DNA of 64,000 nucleotides from Paenibacillus spiritus (GCF_008710135.1 NZ_VYKK01000012.1:124001-188000); one strand, 5' to 3'; numbered from the stretch's first letter, positions 36,494 through 45,070 are shown. The notes: generated by a model from the sequence alone, not told the origin. Numbers and translations are program-made.

Positions 36494-36569
36494 TCCCTGA
36501 TAGCTCAGTTGGTAGAGCACTCGACTGTTAATCGAGTTGTCACAGGTTCGAGTCCTGTTCGGGGAGCCA
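36494..36569 (+). tRNA. tRNA-Asn (GUU)
   Basis: Full cloverleaf: acceptor TCCCTGA/TCGGGGA, D-loop AGTTGGTAGAG, anticodon GTT in CTGTTAA, GGTTCGAGTCC T-arm. CCA is encoded. Confidence 0.97.
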
Positions 36570-36577
36570 CTTTTCTT

Positions 36578-36666
36578 GGAGAGATACCCAAGTGGCTATA
36601 AGGGGACCCTCTGCTAAGGGGTTAGACTGCGTAAGCGGTGCGAGGGTTCGAATCCCTCTCTCTCCG
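36578..36666 (+). tRNA. tRNA-Ser (GCU)
   Basis: Class II tRNA with a long variable arm. Acceptor GGAGAGA/TCTCTCC, anticodon GCT in CTGCTAA, GGTTCGAATCC T-arm, discriminator G; CCA not encoded. Confidence 0.97.
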
Positions 36667-36700
36667 TTCTGTTAGTTCGAAGATGGACATGTTCAGAAAG

Positions 36701-36722
36701 CTCCCGTATGGGAGTTTTTTTT
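36701..36722 (+). terminator. Terminator of the tRNA pair
   Basis: CTCCC, loop GTAT, GGGAG (36701-36714), then eight T. Confidence 0.88.
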
Positions 36723-36796
36723 ATGTTTGAATTCCTAATGATGTTAACTAATGTTACGCAAATTTTCATAATTAATTGAAAAAGAGCAAAATTATC

Positions 36797-36833
36797 GTGA
36801 CGCTGCTGAGGACCTATGTTACTATAGGTAACA
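36797..36833 (+). promoter_or_regulatory. liv promoter with overlapping palindrome
   Basis: Extended -10 TGTTACTAT (TACTAT 36820-36825) with a weak -35 GTGACG (36797-36802). TGTTAC-TATAG-GTAACA (36817-36833) is a palindrome over the -10, and related GTTAAC and GTTAC copies lie near 36743 and 36753. An AATTTTC stretch at 36761 only weakly resembles a CodY box. Confidence 0.45.
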
Positions 36834-36876
36834 TCTTACAAACAGAGATTCCTGGGGAATCTGGGAGGGGATGACG

Positions 36877-37782
36877 ATGGAGTATTTTATCCAGCAATTG
36901 ATTAACGGCGTATCGGTAGGCAGCATCTACGCACTGATCGCCTTGGGCTACACGATGGTATACGGCATTATTAAGCTGATCAATTTCGCGCATGGCGATG
37001 TCTTCATGGTAGGCTCATTCATTGGATTGTTCAGTGCGAAATACCTGACATCGGCCGGATGGCCGCCGGTTATCGTTCTAACGGTCTCTCTCATCTTCTC
37101 CATGACGGCAAGCGCTCTGCTCGGCATGATCATCGAACGACTGGCTTACAAGCCGCTGCGCAAGTCTACCCGAATCGCCGCGCTCATCACGGCCATCGGG
37201 GTCTCCTTCCTTCTGGAATACACCGGCGTTCTTCTGTTGGGCCCGCAGGCTCAAGGCTTTCCCGACATCCTGGACAAGAAACAGTACACCTTGTTCGGCT
37301 CCTCCATTCAAGTTGAATCCAACCAGGTCATGATTCTGGCCATTACCATTATTCTGATGCTCCTGCTGCAGTACATCGTCCGCTATACCAAGACCGGCAA
37401 AGCGATGCGCGCCGTCTCCTTCGATATGGAAGCCGCCCGCCTGATGGGCATTCACGTCGACCGGACCATCTCGGCGACCTTTGCCATCGGTTCGGCGCTC
37501 GCCGCCGCCGCCGGCGTCATCTTCGGCATGACCTACAATTCCGTGGACCCGCTTATGGGAGTGACGCCGGGGCTTAAAGCTTTTGTCGCTGCGGTTCTCG
37601 GAGGTATCGGCAGTATTCCGGGCGCCCTTGTGGGCGGGCTGCTGCTGGGAGCGGTAGAGACGGAGATTTCCTCGCTCGGCTATTCCTCTTGGCGCGACGG
37701 CGTTGCCTTTGCCGTTCTGATTCTGATCCTGATCTTCAAGCCCTCGGGATTGTTCGGCAAGAACGTCCGCGAGAAAGTGTAG
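36877..37782 (+). CDS. livH: Branched-chain amino acid ABC transporter permease LivH
   Basis: 301 aa integral membrane protein with about eight helices. The family signatures GVSVGSIYALIALGYTMVYGI and INFAHGDVFM near the N-terminus and GAVLGGIGSIPGALVGG-type motif (VAAVLGGIGSIPGA) near the end are present. ATG 36877 is 6 nt after GGGAGGGG; ATG 36871 is too close to it. First gene of livHMGFK, transported with LivM as the membrane channel. Confidence 0.94.
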   Translation: MEYFIQQLINGVSVGSIYALIALGYTMVYGIIKLINFAHGDVFMVGSFIGLFSAKYLTSAGWPPVIVLTVSLIFSMTASALLGMIIERLAYKPLRKSTRIAALITAIGVSFLLEYTGVLLLGPQAQGFPDILDKKQYTLFGSSIQVESNQVMILAITIILMLLLQYIVRYTKTGKAMRAVSFDMEAARLMGIHVDRTISATFAIGSALAAAAGVIFGMTYNSVDPLMGVTPGLKAFVAAVLGGIGSIPGALVGGLLLGAVETEISSLGYSSWRDGVAFAVLILILIFKPSGLFGKNVREKV

Positions 37783-37791
37783 GTGGATGGT

Positions 37792-38760
37792 ATGAAGAAG
37801 CTGAATTGGAAGTTCTGGGCGGGCATCGCCCTGTCGCTGGCGCTGTATGGATTGATTGAAATTCTTCTAACAACCGGAATATTTAATGATGTTACCCGGT
37901 CCATGCTGCTGCTGATCGGCATCAATATTATGCTGGCCGTGTCCCTGAATTTGATCAACGGGATAACGGGCCAGTTCTCCATCGGGCATGCCGGGTTCAT
38001 GTCGGTCGGAGCGTACACGTCGGCGATTCTGACGCTGGACCACAACGTTCCGTTTCTGCTGGCGATTGTGGCCGGGGGCGTGCTCGCCGCCGTATGCGGG
38101 ATTCTCATCGGGATTCCGACTCTGCGGCTGAGCGGAGACTACCTGGCGATCGCCACCCTGGGATTCGGCGAGATCATCCGTATTGTCATGCTCAATACCG
38201 AATATGTCGGCGGGGCTTCGGGGCTCAGCGGCATACCGGCCAAGACGACCTGGACCATAATCTTCTTCTTCACGCTGATTACCGTCGTACTGATCCATAA
38301 TTTCATTCGCTCCACCCACGGACGCGCCTGCATTTCCATCCGGGAGAATGAGATTGCCGCCGAAGCCATGGGGATCAACACGACGCAGTACAAAGTAATT
38401 GCCTTCACTGTCGGAGCTCTGTTCGCGGGCATGGCCGGCGGGCTCTCGGCGCATACCTTCTATGTTATTACGCCCGGCAGCTTCAATTTCCTGAAGTCCT
38501 TCGAGATTCTGGTCATGGTGGTGCTCGGCGGTCTGGGCAGTACGGGGGGTTCCATTGTAGGGGCGGTATTCGTGACCCTGCTGTATACCTATCTCCGGGA
38601 CTTCCCGGAGTGGCGCATGATTATCTACTCTGCCGTTCTTATTCTGATGATGATCTTCCGCCCGGGCGGCCTGCTGGGAAGCTCGCCGCTTCTTCGGAAG
38701 CGGAGCGGCAAGAAGGGAGGCGAGTTAAGTGGCGGAATCAGCGACACCCCTGCTTCTTGA
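37792..38760 (+). CDS. livM: Branched-chain amino acid ABC transporter permease LivM
   Basis: 322 aa, multi-spanning. Family motifs: LNLINGITGQFSIGHAGFMSVGAY, GDYLAIATLGFGEIIRIV and VVLGGLGSTGGSIVGA. ATG 37792 with AGGTGG 5 nt upstream. Overlaps livG by 32 nt. Confidence 0.94.
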   Translation: MKKLNWKFWAGIALSLALYGLIEILLTTGIFNDVTRSMLLLIGINIMLAVSLNLINGITGQFSIGHAGFMSVGAYTSAILTLDHNVPFLLAIVAGGVLAAVCGILIGIPTLRLSGDYLAIATLGFGEIIRIVMLNTEYVGGASGLSGIPAKTTWTIIFFFTLITVVLIHNFIRSTHGRACISIRENEIAAEAMGINTTQYKVIAFTVGALFAGMAGGLSAHTFYVITPGSFNFLKSFEILVMVVLGGLGSTGGSIVGAVFVTLLYTYLRDFPEWRMIIYSAVLILMMIFRPGGLLGSSPLLRKRSGKKGGELSGGISDTPAS

Positions 38761-39511
38761 AGTGAACGGGGCGAGCCGGTCGTTCGGCGGACTCAAGGCG
38801 CTCAGCGAAGTCTCTCTTCATATTAGAAAGGGCGAGCTGATCGGACTCATCGGCCCCAACGGCGCCGGCAAAACGACGCTGTTCAACTTATTGACCGGCG
38901 TGTACCCGCCTTCGACGGGCCGGATTCTCCTGAACGGCCATTCGGTCGGAGGGATGAAGCCTTACCGGATCAACCGCCGGGGAGCGGCGCGGACGTTCCA
39001 GAACATCCGGCTGTTCACGGCCATGACCGTGCTGGAGAATGTGAAGATTGCCTTTCATCAGCACGCGAAGCATTCCATGATCAGCTCGATGCTGCGGCTG
39101 CCGAAGCATTTCAGGGGCGAAGAGGAGATCACGGGCAAGGCTATGGAGATGCTTCGGATCTTCAGCCTTGCCGATCAGGCGGATGAACGGGCGGGCAACC
39201 TCAGTTACGGCAATCAGAGGAGGCTGGAGATCGCCCGGGCCCTTGCGGCCGGACCGAAGCTGCTGCTGCTGGACGAACCGGCGGCGGGGATGAATCCGAA
39301 CGAGACCCGCGATCTGATGAATTTGATTGCCTGGATTCGCCGGGAATTCAGCCTCTCCATTCTGCTGATCGAGCATGACATGTCGCTGGTTATGGGGGTC
39401 TGCGACCGCATTTATGTGCTGGACCGCGGCATGCTGATCGCGGATGGAGCGCCGGCTGAAATCCGCAGCAACCCGAAGGTGATTGAAGCTTATCTCGGAC
39501 AGGAGGCGTAG
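38729..39511 (+). CDS. livG: Branched-chain amino acid ABC transporter ATPase LivG
   Basis: 260 aa. Walker A GPNGAGKTT near residue 42, Q-loop in ARTFQNIRLF, signature NLSYGNQRRLEIARAL, Walker B LLLLDEPAAGMNPNE, and the switch His in LIEHDM. The NGQ rather than SGGQ signature is normal for LivG. Start GTG 38729 follows GGGAGG. Confidence 0.94.
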   Translation: MAESATPLLLEVNGASRSFGGLKALSEVSLHIRKGELIGLIGPNGAGKTTLFNLLTGVYPPSTGRILLNGHSVGGMKPYRINRRGAARTFQNIRLFTAMTVLENVKIAFHQHAKHSMISSMLRLPKHFRGEEEITGKAMEMLRIFSLADQADERAGNLSYGNQRRLEIARALAAGPKLLLLDEPAAGMNPNETRDLMNLIAWIRREFSLSILLIEHDMSLVMGVCDRIYVLDRGMLIADGAPAEIRSNPKVIEAYLGQEA

Positions 39512-39515
39512 CCGG

Positions 39516-40217
39516 ATGTTGACGGTACAGGGCATCAATGTCTATTACGGCGCCATCCATGCGCTGAAGGAACTGAGCATCCGCGTCAGCGAGGGTGAGA
39601 TTGTAACGCTTATCGGAGCCAACGGCGCCGGCAAATCCACGCTGCTCAAGACGCTCTCCGGCCTGCTGAAGCCGCGGGGCGGCAGCATTGAATTCATAGG
39701 CCGTTCCATCGTCAGCCAGAGCGTTCAGGCCATCGTCAAGGAAGGGCTGATTCACTGCCCGGAAGGCCGGCGCGTCTTTGCCAATATGTCGGTGGAAGAG
39801 AATCTGGAACTGGGCGCGTATCTCCAGAGCGCCGGCAGTCTGGCGGAGGATTTTCACAAAATATACGATACCTTTCCGCGCCTCCGGGAACGCCGGAAGC
39901 AGCAGGCCGGCACCTTGTCCGGAGGGGAACAGCAGATGCTGGCGATCGGCCGGGCGCTGATGGGCCGCCCCAAGCTGCTGCTGCTGGATGAACCGTCGAT
40001 GGGGCTGGCTCCGCTGCTCGTTCAGGATATCTTTGCCATCATCCGGGAGGTCAATCAGGCCGGAACGACGGTTCTGCTGGTAGAGCAGAACGCTCACCAG
40101 GCGCTTAAGATCGCCCATCGCGCCTATGTGCTGGAGACGGGCCGCGTGGTGCTGGAAGGCGACGCGCAGGAGCTTGCGGATTCTGACGAGATCCGGACGG
40201 CTTATCTGGGGCACTGA
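39516..40217 (+). CDS. livF: Branched-chain amino acid ABC transporter ATPase LivF
   Basis: 233 aa. Walker A GANGAGKST near residue 37, Q-loop region, LivF-type HCPEGRRVFANMSVEENL, signature TLSGGEQQMLAIGRAL, Walker B LLLLDEPSMGLAP and switch LLVEQN. ATG 39516 has AGGAGG 9 nt upstream; the frame open upstream is not used. Confidence 0.94.
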   Translation: MLTVQGINVYYGAIHALKELSIRVSEGEIVTLIGANGAGKSTLLKTLSGLLKPRGGSIEFIGRSIVSQSVQAIVKEGLIHCPEGRRVFANMSVEENLELGAYLQSAGSLAEDFHKIYDTFPRLRERRKQQAGTLSGGEQQMLAIGRALMGRPKLLLLDEPSMGLAPLLVQDIFAIIREVNQAGTTVLLVEQNAHQALKIAHRAYVLETGRVVLEGDAQELADSDEIRTAYLGH

Positions 40218-40304
40218 CGCGGGGGGACAGACATCCATCCCTGCAACGACTGCGGCATCAAGGGAACACACCTATATAAATGAACTTAATGGGAGGCTGG
40301 GAGA

Positions 40305-41507
40305 ATGAAGAGAAGAATCGGGGCTATCGTATTGTCTGCCGTACTGACCGCCGTGCTGGCGGCAGGGTGCGGGAACAACAATAAGGAGAACAGCGACGGC
40401 AGCGCCGCAGCCGGCAGTTCCGGCGGAGACACCATCCGGATTGGAGCCGACCTCGAGCTTACCGGCGGTCAGGCTTCCTTCGGCGATTCCGCTTCCAAGG
40501 GAGCAAAGCTCGCCGTTCAGCAGCTGAACGATGCGGGCGGCGTGCTCGGCAAGAAGCTGGAGCTTATCGTATCGGACAATGCTTCGAAATCGGAAGAAGC
40601 GACCCAGGTCGCCCAGAAGCTGATCTCCAGCGACAAGGTCGTGGCCATCATCGGAGCGACCACCTCGACCAATACGCTGGGCATTGTGCCGGTTGTGACC
40701 GAGAAGAAGATTCCGCTTGTCGCCGTAGGCGCCACCAATCCGAAGGTAACGGTGGATGAACGGTCCAAGAAGATCAACGACTGGGTATTCCGGGCAGCCT
40801 TCATCGATCCGTTCCAGGGCCAGGTGATGGCGAACTTCGCTGCGAACAATCTGAAGGCGAAGACGGCGGTCATCTATACGGACGCTTCCAGCGACTACTC
40901 CAAGGGGCTGCAGAAGTTTTTTGAAGAGACCTTTACCAAGAGCGGCGGCAAAATCGTCAGCCAGGAATCCTATCAGCAGAAGGACTCCGATTTCAAGGCG
41001 GTGCTGACCCGGATCAAGGAAGCGAAGCCCGATGTCGTCTATGTGCCGGGATATTATGAAGAAGTCGGCAAAATCCTGAAGCAGGCCCGCGAAGTCGGCC
41101 TGACGGTTCCGTTCCTGGGCGGCGACGGCTGGGATTCGCCGCAGCTGGCCGAGATCGCGGGCAAGGACGCGCTCAATAATACGTACATGTCCAACCACTA
41201 CTCGCCGGAAGATACGGCCAAGGAAGTGACCGATTTCGTGGAGGCCTACAAAGCGGCCAACGGCGGCTCCGTACCCGACGGCATGGCGGCGCTCGGCTAT
41301 GATGCCGTGAAGCTGGTGGCGGACGCTATTAGCCGGGCAGGCGAAGCCACGCCGGAGAAGATCAAGGAGGCGCTGGCCGCCACCAAGGATCTTCAGCTGG
41401 CGACCGGAAAAATCACGCTGAACGAATCGCATGACCCGGTAAAAGCCGCCGTCGTTCTGAAATTTGTCGACGGCAAGCAGACCTTTGAGACCAAGGTCAA
41501 TCCGTAA
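40305..41507 (+). CDS. livK: Branched-chain amino acid ABC transporter substrate-binding lipoprotein
   Basis: 400 aa. Signal peptide with lipobox VLAAGC (lipidated Cys22), Ser/Gly-rich linker, then a type I periplasmic-binding fold: IRIGADLELTGGQASFG, GGVLGKKLELIVSDN, VAIIGATTSTNTLGI, AVIYTDASSDYSKGL. The bound amino acid is presumably Leu/Ile/Val but not proven. Unusually last in the operon, after an 87-nt gap, and followed by a strong terminator. Confidence 0.93.
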   Translation: MKRRIGAIVLSAVLTAVLAAGCGNNNKENSDGSAAAGSSGGDTIRIGADLELTGGQASFGDSASKGAKLAVQQLNDAGGVLGKKLELIVSDNASKSEEATQVAQKLISSDKVVAIIGATTSTNTLGIVPVVTEKKIPLVAVGATNPKVTVDERSKKINDWVFRAAFIDPFQGQVMANFAANNLKAKTAVIYTDASSDYSKGLQKFFEETFTKSGGKIVSQESYQQKDSDFKAVLTRIKEAKPDVVYVPGYYEEVGKILKQAREVGLTVPFLGGDGWDSPQLAEIAGKDALNNTYMSNHYSPEDTAKEVTDFVEAYKAANGGSVPDGMAALGYDAVKLVADAISRAGEATPEKIKEALAATKDLQLATGKITLNESHDPVKAAVVLKFVDGKQTFETKVNP

Positions 41508-41550
41508 CCCGACCGTGGAGAAGGGCGCCGGGGCCGAGCAGAAGGACCGG

Positions 41551-41583
41551 GACGGGCGGCGGAAACGCCGTCCGTCTTTTTTT
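41551..41583 (+). terminator. Terminator of the liv operon
   Basis: GACGGGCGGCG, GAAA loop, CGCCGTCCGTC: 11 bp with one G-U, then seven T. Confidence 0.9.
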
Positions 41584-41594
41584 GAAATTCAGGC

Positions 41595-41624
41595 TTGTCA
41601 AACCTCTGGATTCTCTGGTATACT
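41595..41624 (+). promoter_or_regulatory. Promoter of tRNA-Glu/tRNA-Leu
   Basis: TTGTCA (41595-41600), 18-nt spacer, TATACT (41619-41624) with an extended TG at 41616. 25 nt before tRNA-Glu. Confidence 0.6.
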
Positions 41625-41648
41625 CATTTTTGTTGTGACAGGAAATGA

Positions 41649-41720
41649 GGCCCGTTGGTCAAGGGGTTAAGACACCTCCCTTTCACGGAGGTAACAGGGG
41701 TTCGAATCCCCTACGGGTCA
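41649..41720 (+). tRNA. tRNA-Glu (UUC)
   Basis: 72 nt. Acceptor GGCCCGT/ACGGGTC (one G-U), anticodon TTC in CTTTCAC, GGTTCGAATCC T-arm, discriminator A, no encoded CCA. Confidence 0.97.
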
Positions 41721-41725
41721 TCTAT

Positions 41726-41808
41726 GCGGTAGTGGTGGAATGGCAGACACGCTATCTTGAGGGGGTAGTGGGCGTAAGCTCGTGGAGGTTCGAGTCCTCT
41801 CTACCGCA
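41726..41808 (+). tRNA. tRNA-Leu (GAG), copy 1
   Basis: 83 nt, class II. Acceptor GCGGTAG/CTACCGC, anticodon GAG in TTGAGGG, GGTTCGAGTCC T-arm. Identical to the copy at 43329-43411. Confidence 0.96.
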
Positions 41809-41826
41809 TAATAAGCAACAAGCCGG

Positions 41827-41852
41827 AACCCTTGATGATTCAAGGGTTTTTT
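41827..41852 (+). terminator. Terminator after tRNA-Leu copy 1
   Basis: AACCCTTGA (41827-41835), loop TGAT, TCAAGGGTT (41840-41848), then T. Confidence 0.85.
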
Positions 41853-41865
41853 GCTGTTCCCGGGC

Positions 41866-42534
41866 CTAATGTCCGCTTCCCGCCAGATTGAGTCCGCCGG
41901 CGTATTGGGGATAGAGCTCGGCGATGCAGGAGGGGCAAATATCGTGGGTCAGCTCCACCTGAAGCCGCTCTTTCAAGAATTGCTCGATCGGGGTCCAGTT
42001 CCCGGACGAATCGGGAACGGACTTGCAGGCGGCGCAGATCGGAAGATACCGGCGGCTGATGGCCGGCTTGAATCCGGCGTCCCGATGCGGGGCGCTGCGG
42101 ACCGCGATGCGGAGATCGCGGTGAGAGAGGTACAGATAGGGATAGGGCAGCGAATGGGAACCGAACGGCGGGAAGGCTTCAACGAGGAACCATCTGCGGC
42201 CGGGAAGGGCGGAAGGCTTGGAATAGGTTCCGCTGTAGACCAGCCGTTCACCGGCGAAGAGGCTGTCCAGCTGGCGGCGAAGCGAAGCGGTGGCCCCGGT
42301 TCCGAGAACGAGTTCCTCCATCATCTCGAAGTAGTTCGCCCCATGCCAGTCGAACCGCCCGGAGAGCCCGGAATGAAGCCCGTAGGCGATCCAGCGGGCG
42401 TTGACATCGAGTATGCAGCCGTCCGGGGCCAGCGCGACGGCCGCATGCGGGTAGTGATCGTGAATGGCCGAGAATACGGCCGGCGTAGGTATGGGCAATG
42501 CAGTTCCTCCTTGATCGGCAGTTCCGTTATTCAT
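41866..42534 (-). CDS. PAS-like protein with C-terminal CxxCK...CPxC motif
   Basis: 222 aa. Residues about 15-120 look like a PAS sensor domain (ALAPDGCILDVNARWIAYG; AFPPFG). The C-terminus carries CAACKSVPDSSGNW, then IEQFLKER and HDICPSCIAELYP, a short cysteine motif that often follows PAS or response-regulator domains. No kinase or output domain follows, so it may be a stand-alone sensor. Overlaps the 3' end of the XRE gene by 8 nt, so the two form an operon. Lies between two identical tRNA-Leu genes. Confidence 0.7.
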   Translation of the reverse strand: MNNGTADQGGTALPIPTPAVFSAIHDHYPHAAVALAPDGCILDVNARWIAYGLHSGLSGRFDWHGANYFEMMEELVLGTGATASLRRQLDSLFAGERLVYSGTYSKPSALPGRRWFLVEAFPPFGSHSLPYPYLYLSHRDLRIAVRSAPHRDAGFKPAISRRYLPICAACKSVPDSSGNWTPIEQFLKERLQVELTHDICPSCIAELYPQYAGGLNLAGSGH

Positions 42535-42727
42535 CGGCGGGCAGATTAAGCAATTCCTCCAATTGATCGCGGTAGCGCTGCGCGCGCCTGGTGCCGTGAA
42601 TAAGGTTGGACAACCGGTAGGGAGGAATGCCGTAGCGGGCGCAGAATTCCTTCTGGTCCAGCATCATTTCCGCCAGCCGCTGCTTGATTGCCCAGCCGTA
42701 GGGAGTGATGGGCTGTTTGCTGTTCAA
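42527..42727 (-). CDS. Small XRE-like DNA-binding protein, 66 aa
   Basis: Helix-turn-helix core: IKQRLAEMMLDQKEFCARYGIPPYRLSNLIHG. TTG at 42727 is preferred (AGAGGTGA 5-6 nt upstream) over GTG 42736, which overlaps that site. Divergent from the XRE gene at 42894, with an AT-rich gap and a palindrome between; this resembles paired repressors. Confidence 0.7.
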   Translation of the reverse strand: MNSKQPITPYGWAIKQRLAEMMLDQKEFCARYGIPPYRLSNLIHGTRRAQRYRDQLEELLNLPADE

Positions 42728-42792
42728 GGGACTCACCTCTTATCGTCGATCCGTTAGGTATGATATAATATAGGTCAATATATAATATTTGT

Positions 42793-42804
42793 AAGTATAT
42801 ACTT
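42793..42804. promoter_or_regulatory. 12-bp palindrome between divergent XRE genes
   Basis: AAGTATATACTT is a perfect palindrome in a strongly AT-rich gap (42737-42893) amid GC-rich DNA. A likely operator for one or both XRE proteins. Confidence 0.45.
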
Positions 42805-42893
42805 TTTTAAGTGTTATTTCAATACATAATTACGTAAATAAGTGTCTTTTTTGAATCTTCTTTATTCTGAATCTATGGAAGGCGGATAATGCG

Positions 42894-43256
42894 ATGCAAT
42901 CCATTTATGATCGAATCGAATTATTGATCGACCGCAACGGCATGACCAAGAAGGCGTTCTGCGAGAAGCTGGGAATCAGCACAGGGAATCTGGGAGACTG
43001 GAAGCGCGGGAAGACAACGCCGGGAACCCATAAGCTGATCGAGATCGGCGCTTTCTTCGGAGTCAGTCTCGACTGGCTCATTCTGGGTAAAATGCCTTCA
43101 TCGACCGTCCGCGAAGGCGGCGTCGATTATTTTTTGGACTCTATGCGGCAATCGAATTGCCAATTGGAGGCGGAAGAGGAAGCGTTCATCCGCGAATATC
43201 TGGCTTTTGCCGCTTACCGGAAGAGCCGGCAGGAAGACAAGGAAGAGAATCATTAA
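42894..43256 (+). CDS. XRE-family transcriptional regulator, 120 aa
   Basis: N-terminal HTH_3 domain, residues 4-65: IYDRIELLIDRNGMTKKAF, then GISTGNLGDWKRGKTTPG and SLDWLILGK, typical of phage-type repressors. The C-terminus is helical and acidic (EAEEEAFIREYLAFAAYR). ATG 42894 with GGAAGGCGG upstream. The pair of divergent XRE genes flanked by tRNA-Leu copies may be the remnant of a mobile element. Confidence 0.88.
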   Translation: MQSIYDRIELLIDRNGMTKKAFCEKLGISTGNLGDWKRGKTTPGTHKLIEIGAFFGVSLDWLILGKMPSSTVREGGVDYFLDSMRQSNCQLEAEEEAFIREYLAFAAYRKSRQEDKEENH

Positions 43257-43264
43257 GAAGGCAC

Positions 43265-43293
43265 TTTACTTTTGCTTCTGATCGCGGTATAAT
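43265..43293 (+). promoter_or_regulatory. Promoter of tRNA-Leu copy 2
   Basis: TTTACT (43265-43270), 17-nt spacer, perfect TATAAT (43288-43293). Confidence 0.65.
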
Positions 43294-43328
43294 CATTATC
43301 GCTGGTCTTGAAGAATTATTGTTTATAC

Positions 43329-43411
43329 GCGGTAGTGGTGGAATGGCAGACACGCTATCTTGAGGGGGTAGTGGGCGTAAGCTCGTGGAGGTTCGAGTCC
43401 TCTCTACCGCA
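43329..43411 (+). tRNA. tRNA-Leu (GAG), copy 2
   Basis: 83 nt, identical base for base to copy 1 at 41726-41808; the short similarity continues 3' (CATTATAAG versus CATAATAAG). Confidence 0.96.
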
Positions 43412-43428
43412 TTATAAGATCAGGGGAA

Positions 43429-43453
43429 GGCTCCGGAGAACCGGGGCCTTTTT
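43429..43453 (+). terminator. Terminator after tRNA-Leu copy 2
   Basis: GGCTCCGG, loop AGAA, CCGGGGCC (one G-U), then five T. Confidence 0.85.
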
Positions 43454-43492
43454 GCTTAAATACGTTCTATTTGAGAAACGGAGGACACGGAA

Positions 43493-44428
43493 ATGGCCAG
43501 AATTGCGAAGAATCTTACCGAATTAATCGGGAATACCCCGCTGCTGGAGCTGTCGCGCCTCGGTAGCGAGGAAGGCGCCCAAGCGCGCATTCTTGCGAAG
43601 CTGGAGTATTTCAATCCGGCGGGAAGCGTCAAGGACCGCATCGGCTATGCCATGCTGAAGGATGCCGAAGAACGCGGACTGATCAACAAGGAGACGACCA
43701 TTATCGAGCCCACCAGCGGCAATACCGGCATTGGTCTTGCTTTTGCGGCGGCGGCGCTCGGGTACAAGCTGGTTATCATTCTGCCGGAGTCGTTCAGCAT
43801 CGAGCGGCGGAAGCTGCTGAAGGCGCTGGGCGCGGAGCTGGTGCTGACCCAAGCGTCCGAGGGGATGGCCGGCGCCATCCGCAAGGCGGAGGAGCTGGCG
43901 GCCCGGATCGGCAACTCGTTCATTCCCCAGCAGTTCGAGAACCCGGCGAATCCGGCGATCCACAAGGCGACCACAGCCGAAGAAATCTGGCGCGACACGG
44001 ATGGCCAGGTGGATATCTTCGTGGCGGGCGTAGGCACCGGAGGCACGATCTCCGGCGTCGGCGAGGCGCTGAAGGCCCGCAAGCCGGACGTGCGCATCGT
44101 GGCGGTGGAACCGGCAAGCTCGCCGGTCCTCTCCGGCGGGAACCGGGGAGCCCACGCGATTCAGGGCATCGGAGCAGGCTTCGTGCCCGGGAACTTCCAT
44201 CCGGAAGTGGTCGATGAGATCCTGACGGTCAAGAATGCGGAGGCGATCTCTATGGCGCAGGGACTGGCGCGCCGGGAAGGACTGCTGGTGGGCATTTCGT
44301 CCGGGGCTGCGGTCTGCGCCGCCCTGCAGATAGCCCGCCGCCCCGAGAACCGGGGCAAGACCATCGTTACGCTGCTGCCGGACACCGGAGAGCGTTATCT
44401 CTCTACAGAGCTGTTCCCGGAGAATTGA
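43493..44428 (+). CDS. cysK: Cysteine synthase A (O-acetylserine sulfhydrylase)
   Basis: 311 aa, PLP fold type [12 protein letters not shown] at the N-terminus, PLP lysine K47 in [11 protein letters not shown], substrate loop [11 protein letters not shown], phosphate-binding [12 protein letters not shown], and SSGAAV near the end. Makes cysteine from O-acetylserine and sulfide. ATG 43493 follows GGAGGAC. No T-box or S-box leader is visible in the short upstream gap. Confidence 0.96.
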   Translation: MARIAKNLTELIGNTPLLELSRLGSEEGAQARILAKLEYFNPAGSVKDRIGYAMLKDAEERGLINKETTIIEPTSGNTGIGLAFAAAALGYKLVIILPESFSIERRKLLKALGAELVLTQASEGMAGAIRKAEELAARIGNSFIPQQFENPANPAIHKATTAEEIWRDTDGQVDIFVAGVGTGGTISGVGEALKARKPDVRIVAVEPASSPVLSGGNRGAHAIQGIGAGFVPGNFHPEVVDEILTVKNAEAISMAQGLARREGLLVGISSGAAVCAALQIARRPENRGKTIVTLLPDTGERYLSTELFPEN

Positions 44429-44430
44429 AG

Positions 44431-44499
44431 AAGGGCGGCCTGCGGGCCGCCCTTAACTGCCCTATGAACCGCCTTCCTATCATGAAGGCGGTTTTTTTT
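44431..44499 (+). terminator. Double terminator after cysK
   Basis: First hairpin AAGGGCGGCC/GGCCGCCCTT (44431-44454); second AACCGCCTTC/GAAGGCGGTT (44467-44493) followed by eight T. Confidence 0.9.
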
Positions 44500-44558
44500 G
44501 GCGGGAAAAAGTGAATCATCGGTTAGAGCAGAGCGGCGGCGCGGCTACAGCAGCTTGG

Positions 44559-45035
44559 CTACAGCAGCTTCAGGATGTCGTTCTCGATCTGGTCGGGCGT
44601 CGTTGCCGGGGCATAGCGCTTAAGCACTCTTCCCTGGCGGTCCACCAGGAACTTCGTGAAGTTCCACTTGATGCTCTTGGAGCCGAGCGCGCCCGGCGCT
44701 TCCTTGGAGAGATACTGGAACAGGGGATGGGCGCCGCTGCCGTTCACATTGATTTTCTCATACATCGGGAAGGTAACGCCATAATTGAGCTGGCAGAATT
44801 CTTCGATCTCTCCGCTGCTGCCCGGTTCCTGTCCGGCGAATTGATTGCTCGGGAACCCCAGCACTTCCAGCCCGCGGTCCTTGAATTTGTCGTAGATCTC
44901 CTGAAGTCCCTTATATTGCGGGGTCAGACCGCACTTGCTGGCCGTGTTGACAATCAGCAGCACCTTGCCTTCGTATTGGGACAGGGACTCCTCCTGCCCG
45001 CGCAGCGTATGGGCCCGGAATTCATAGACGCTCAT
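44559..45035 (-). CDS. Glutathione peroxidase-family thiol peroxidase
   Basis: 158 aa. Catalytic Cys35 (not Sec) in NTASKCGLTPQ, Gln in GFPSNQF and Trp-Asn in KWNF complete the active-site tetrad. In Bacillota this family (BsaA-type) is likely thioredoxin-linked. ATG 45035 has AGGAGG upstream. Divergent from ohr with an OhrR-like box in between. Beyond the stop lies a 14-bp tandem repeat (44543-44570) that duplicates the last codons and the stop. Confidence 0.93.
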   Translation of the reverse strand: MSVYEFRAHTLRGQEESLSQYEGKVLLIVNTASKCGLTPQYKGLQEIYDKFKDRGLEVLGFPSNQFAGQEPGSSGEIEEFCQLNYGVTFPMYEKINVNGSGAHPLFQYLSKEAPGALGSKSIKWNFTKFLVDRQGRVLKRYAPATTPDQIENDILKLL

Positions 45036-45070
45036 GGTCGATTCCTCCTGTAATGTATTTTCAACAACTT

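Noticed and set aside
36761..36775. CodY box upstream of livH
   Set aside because: Only about 10 of 15 positions agree with AATTTTCWGAAAATT; too weak.
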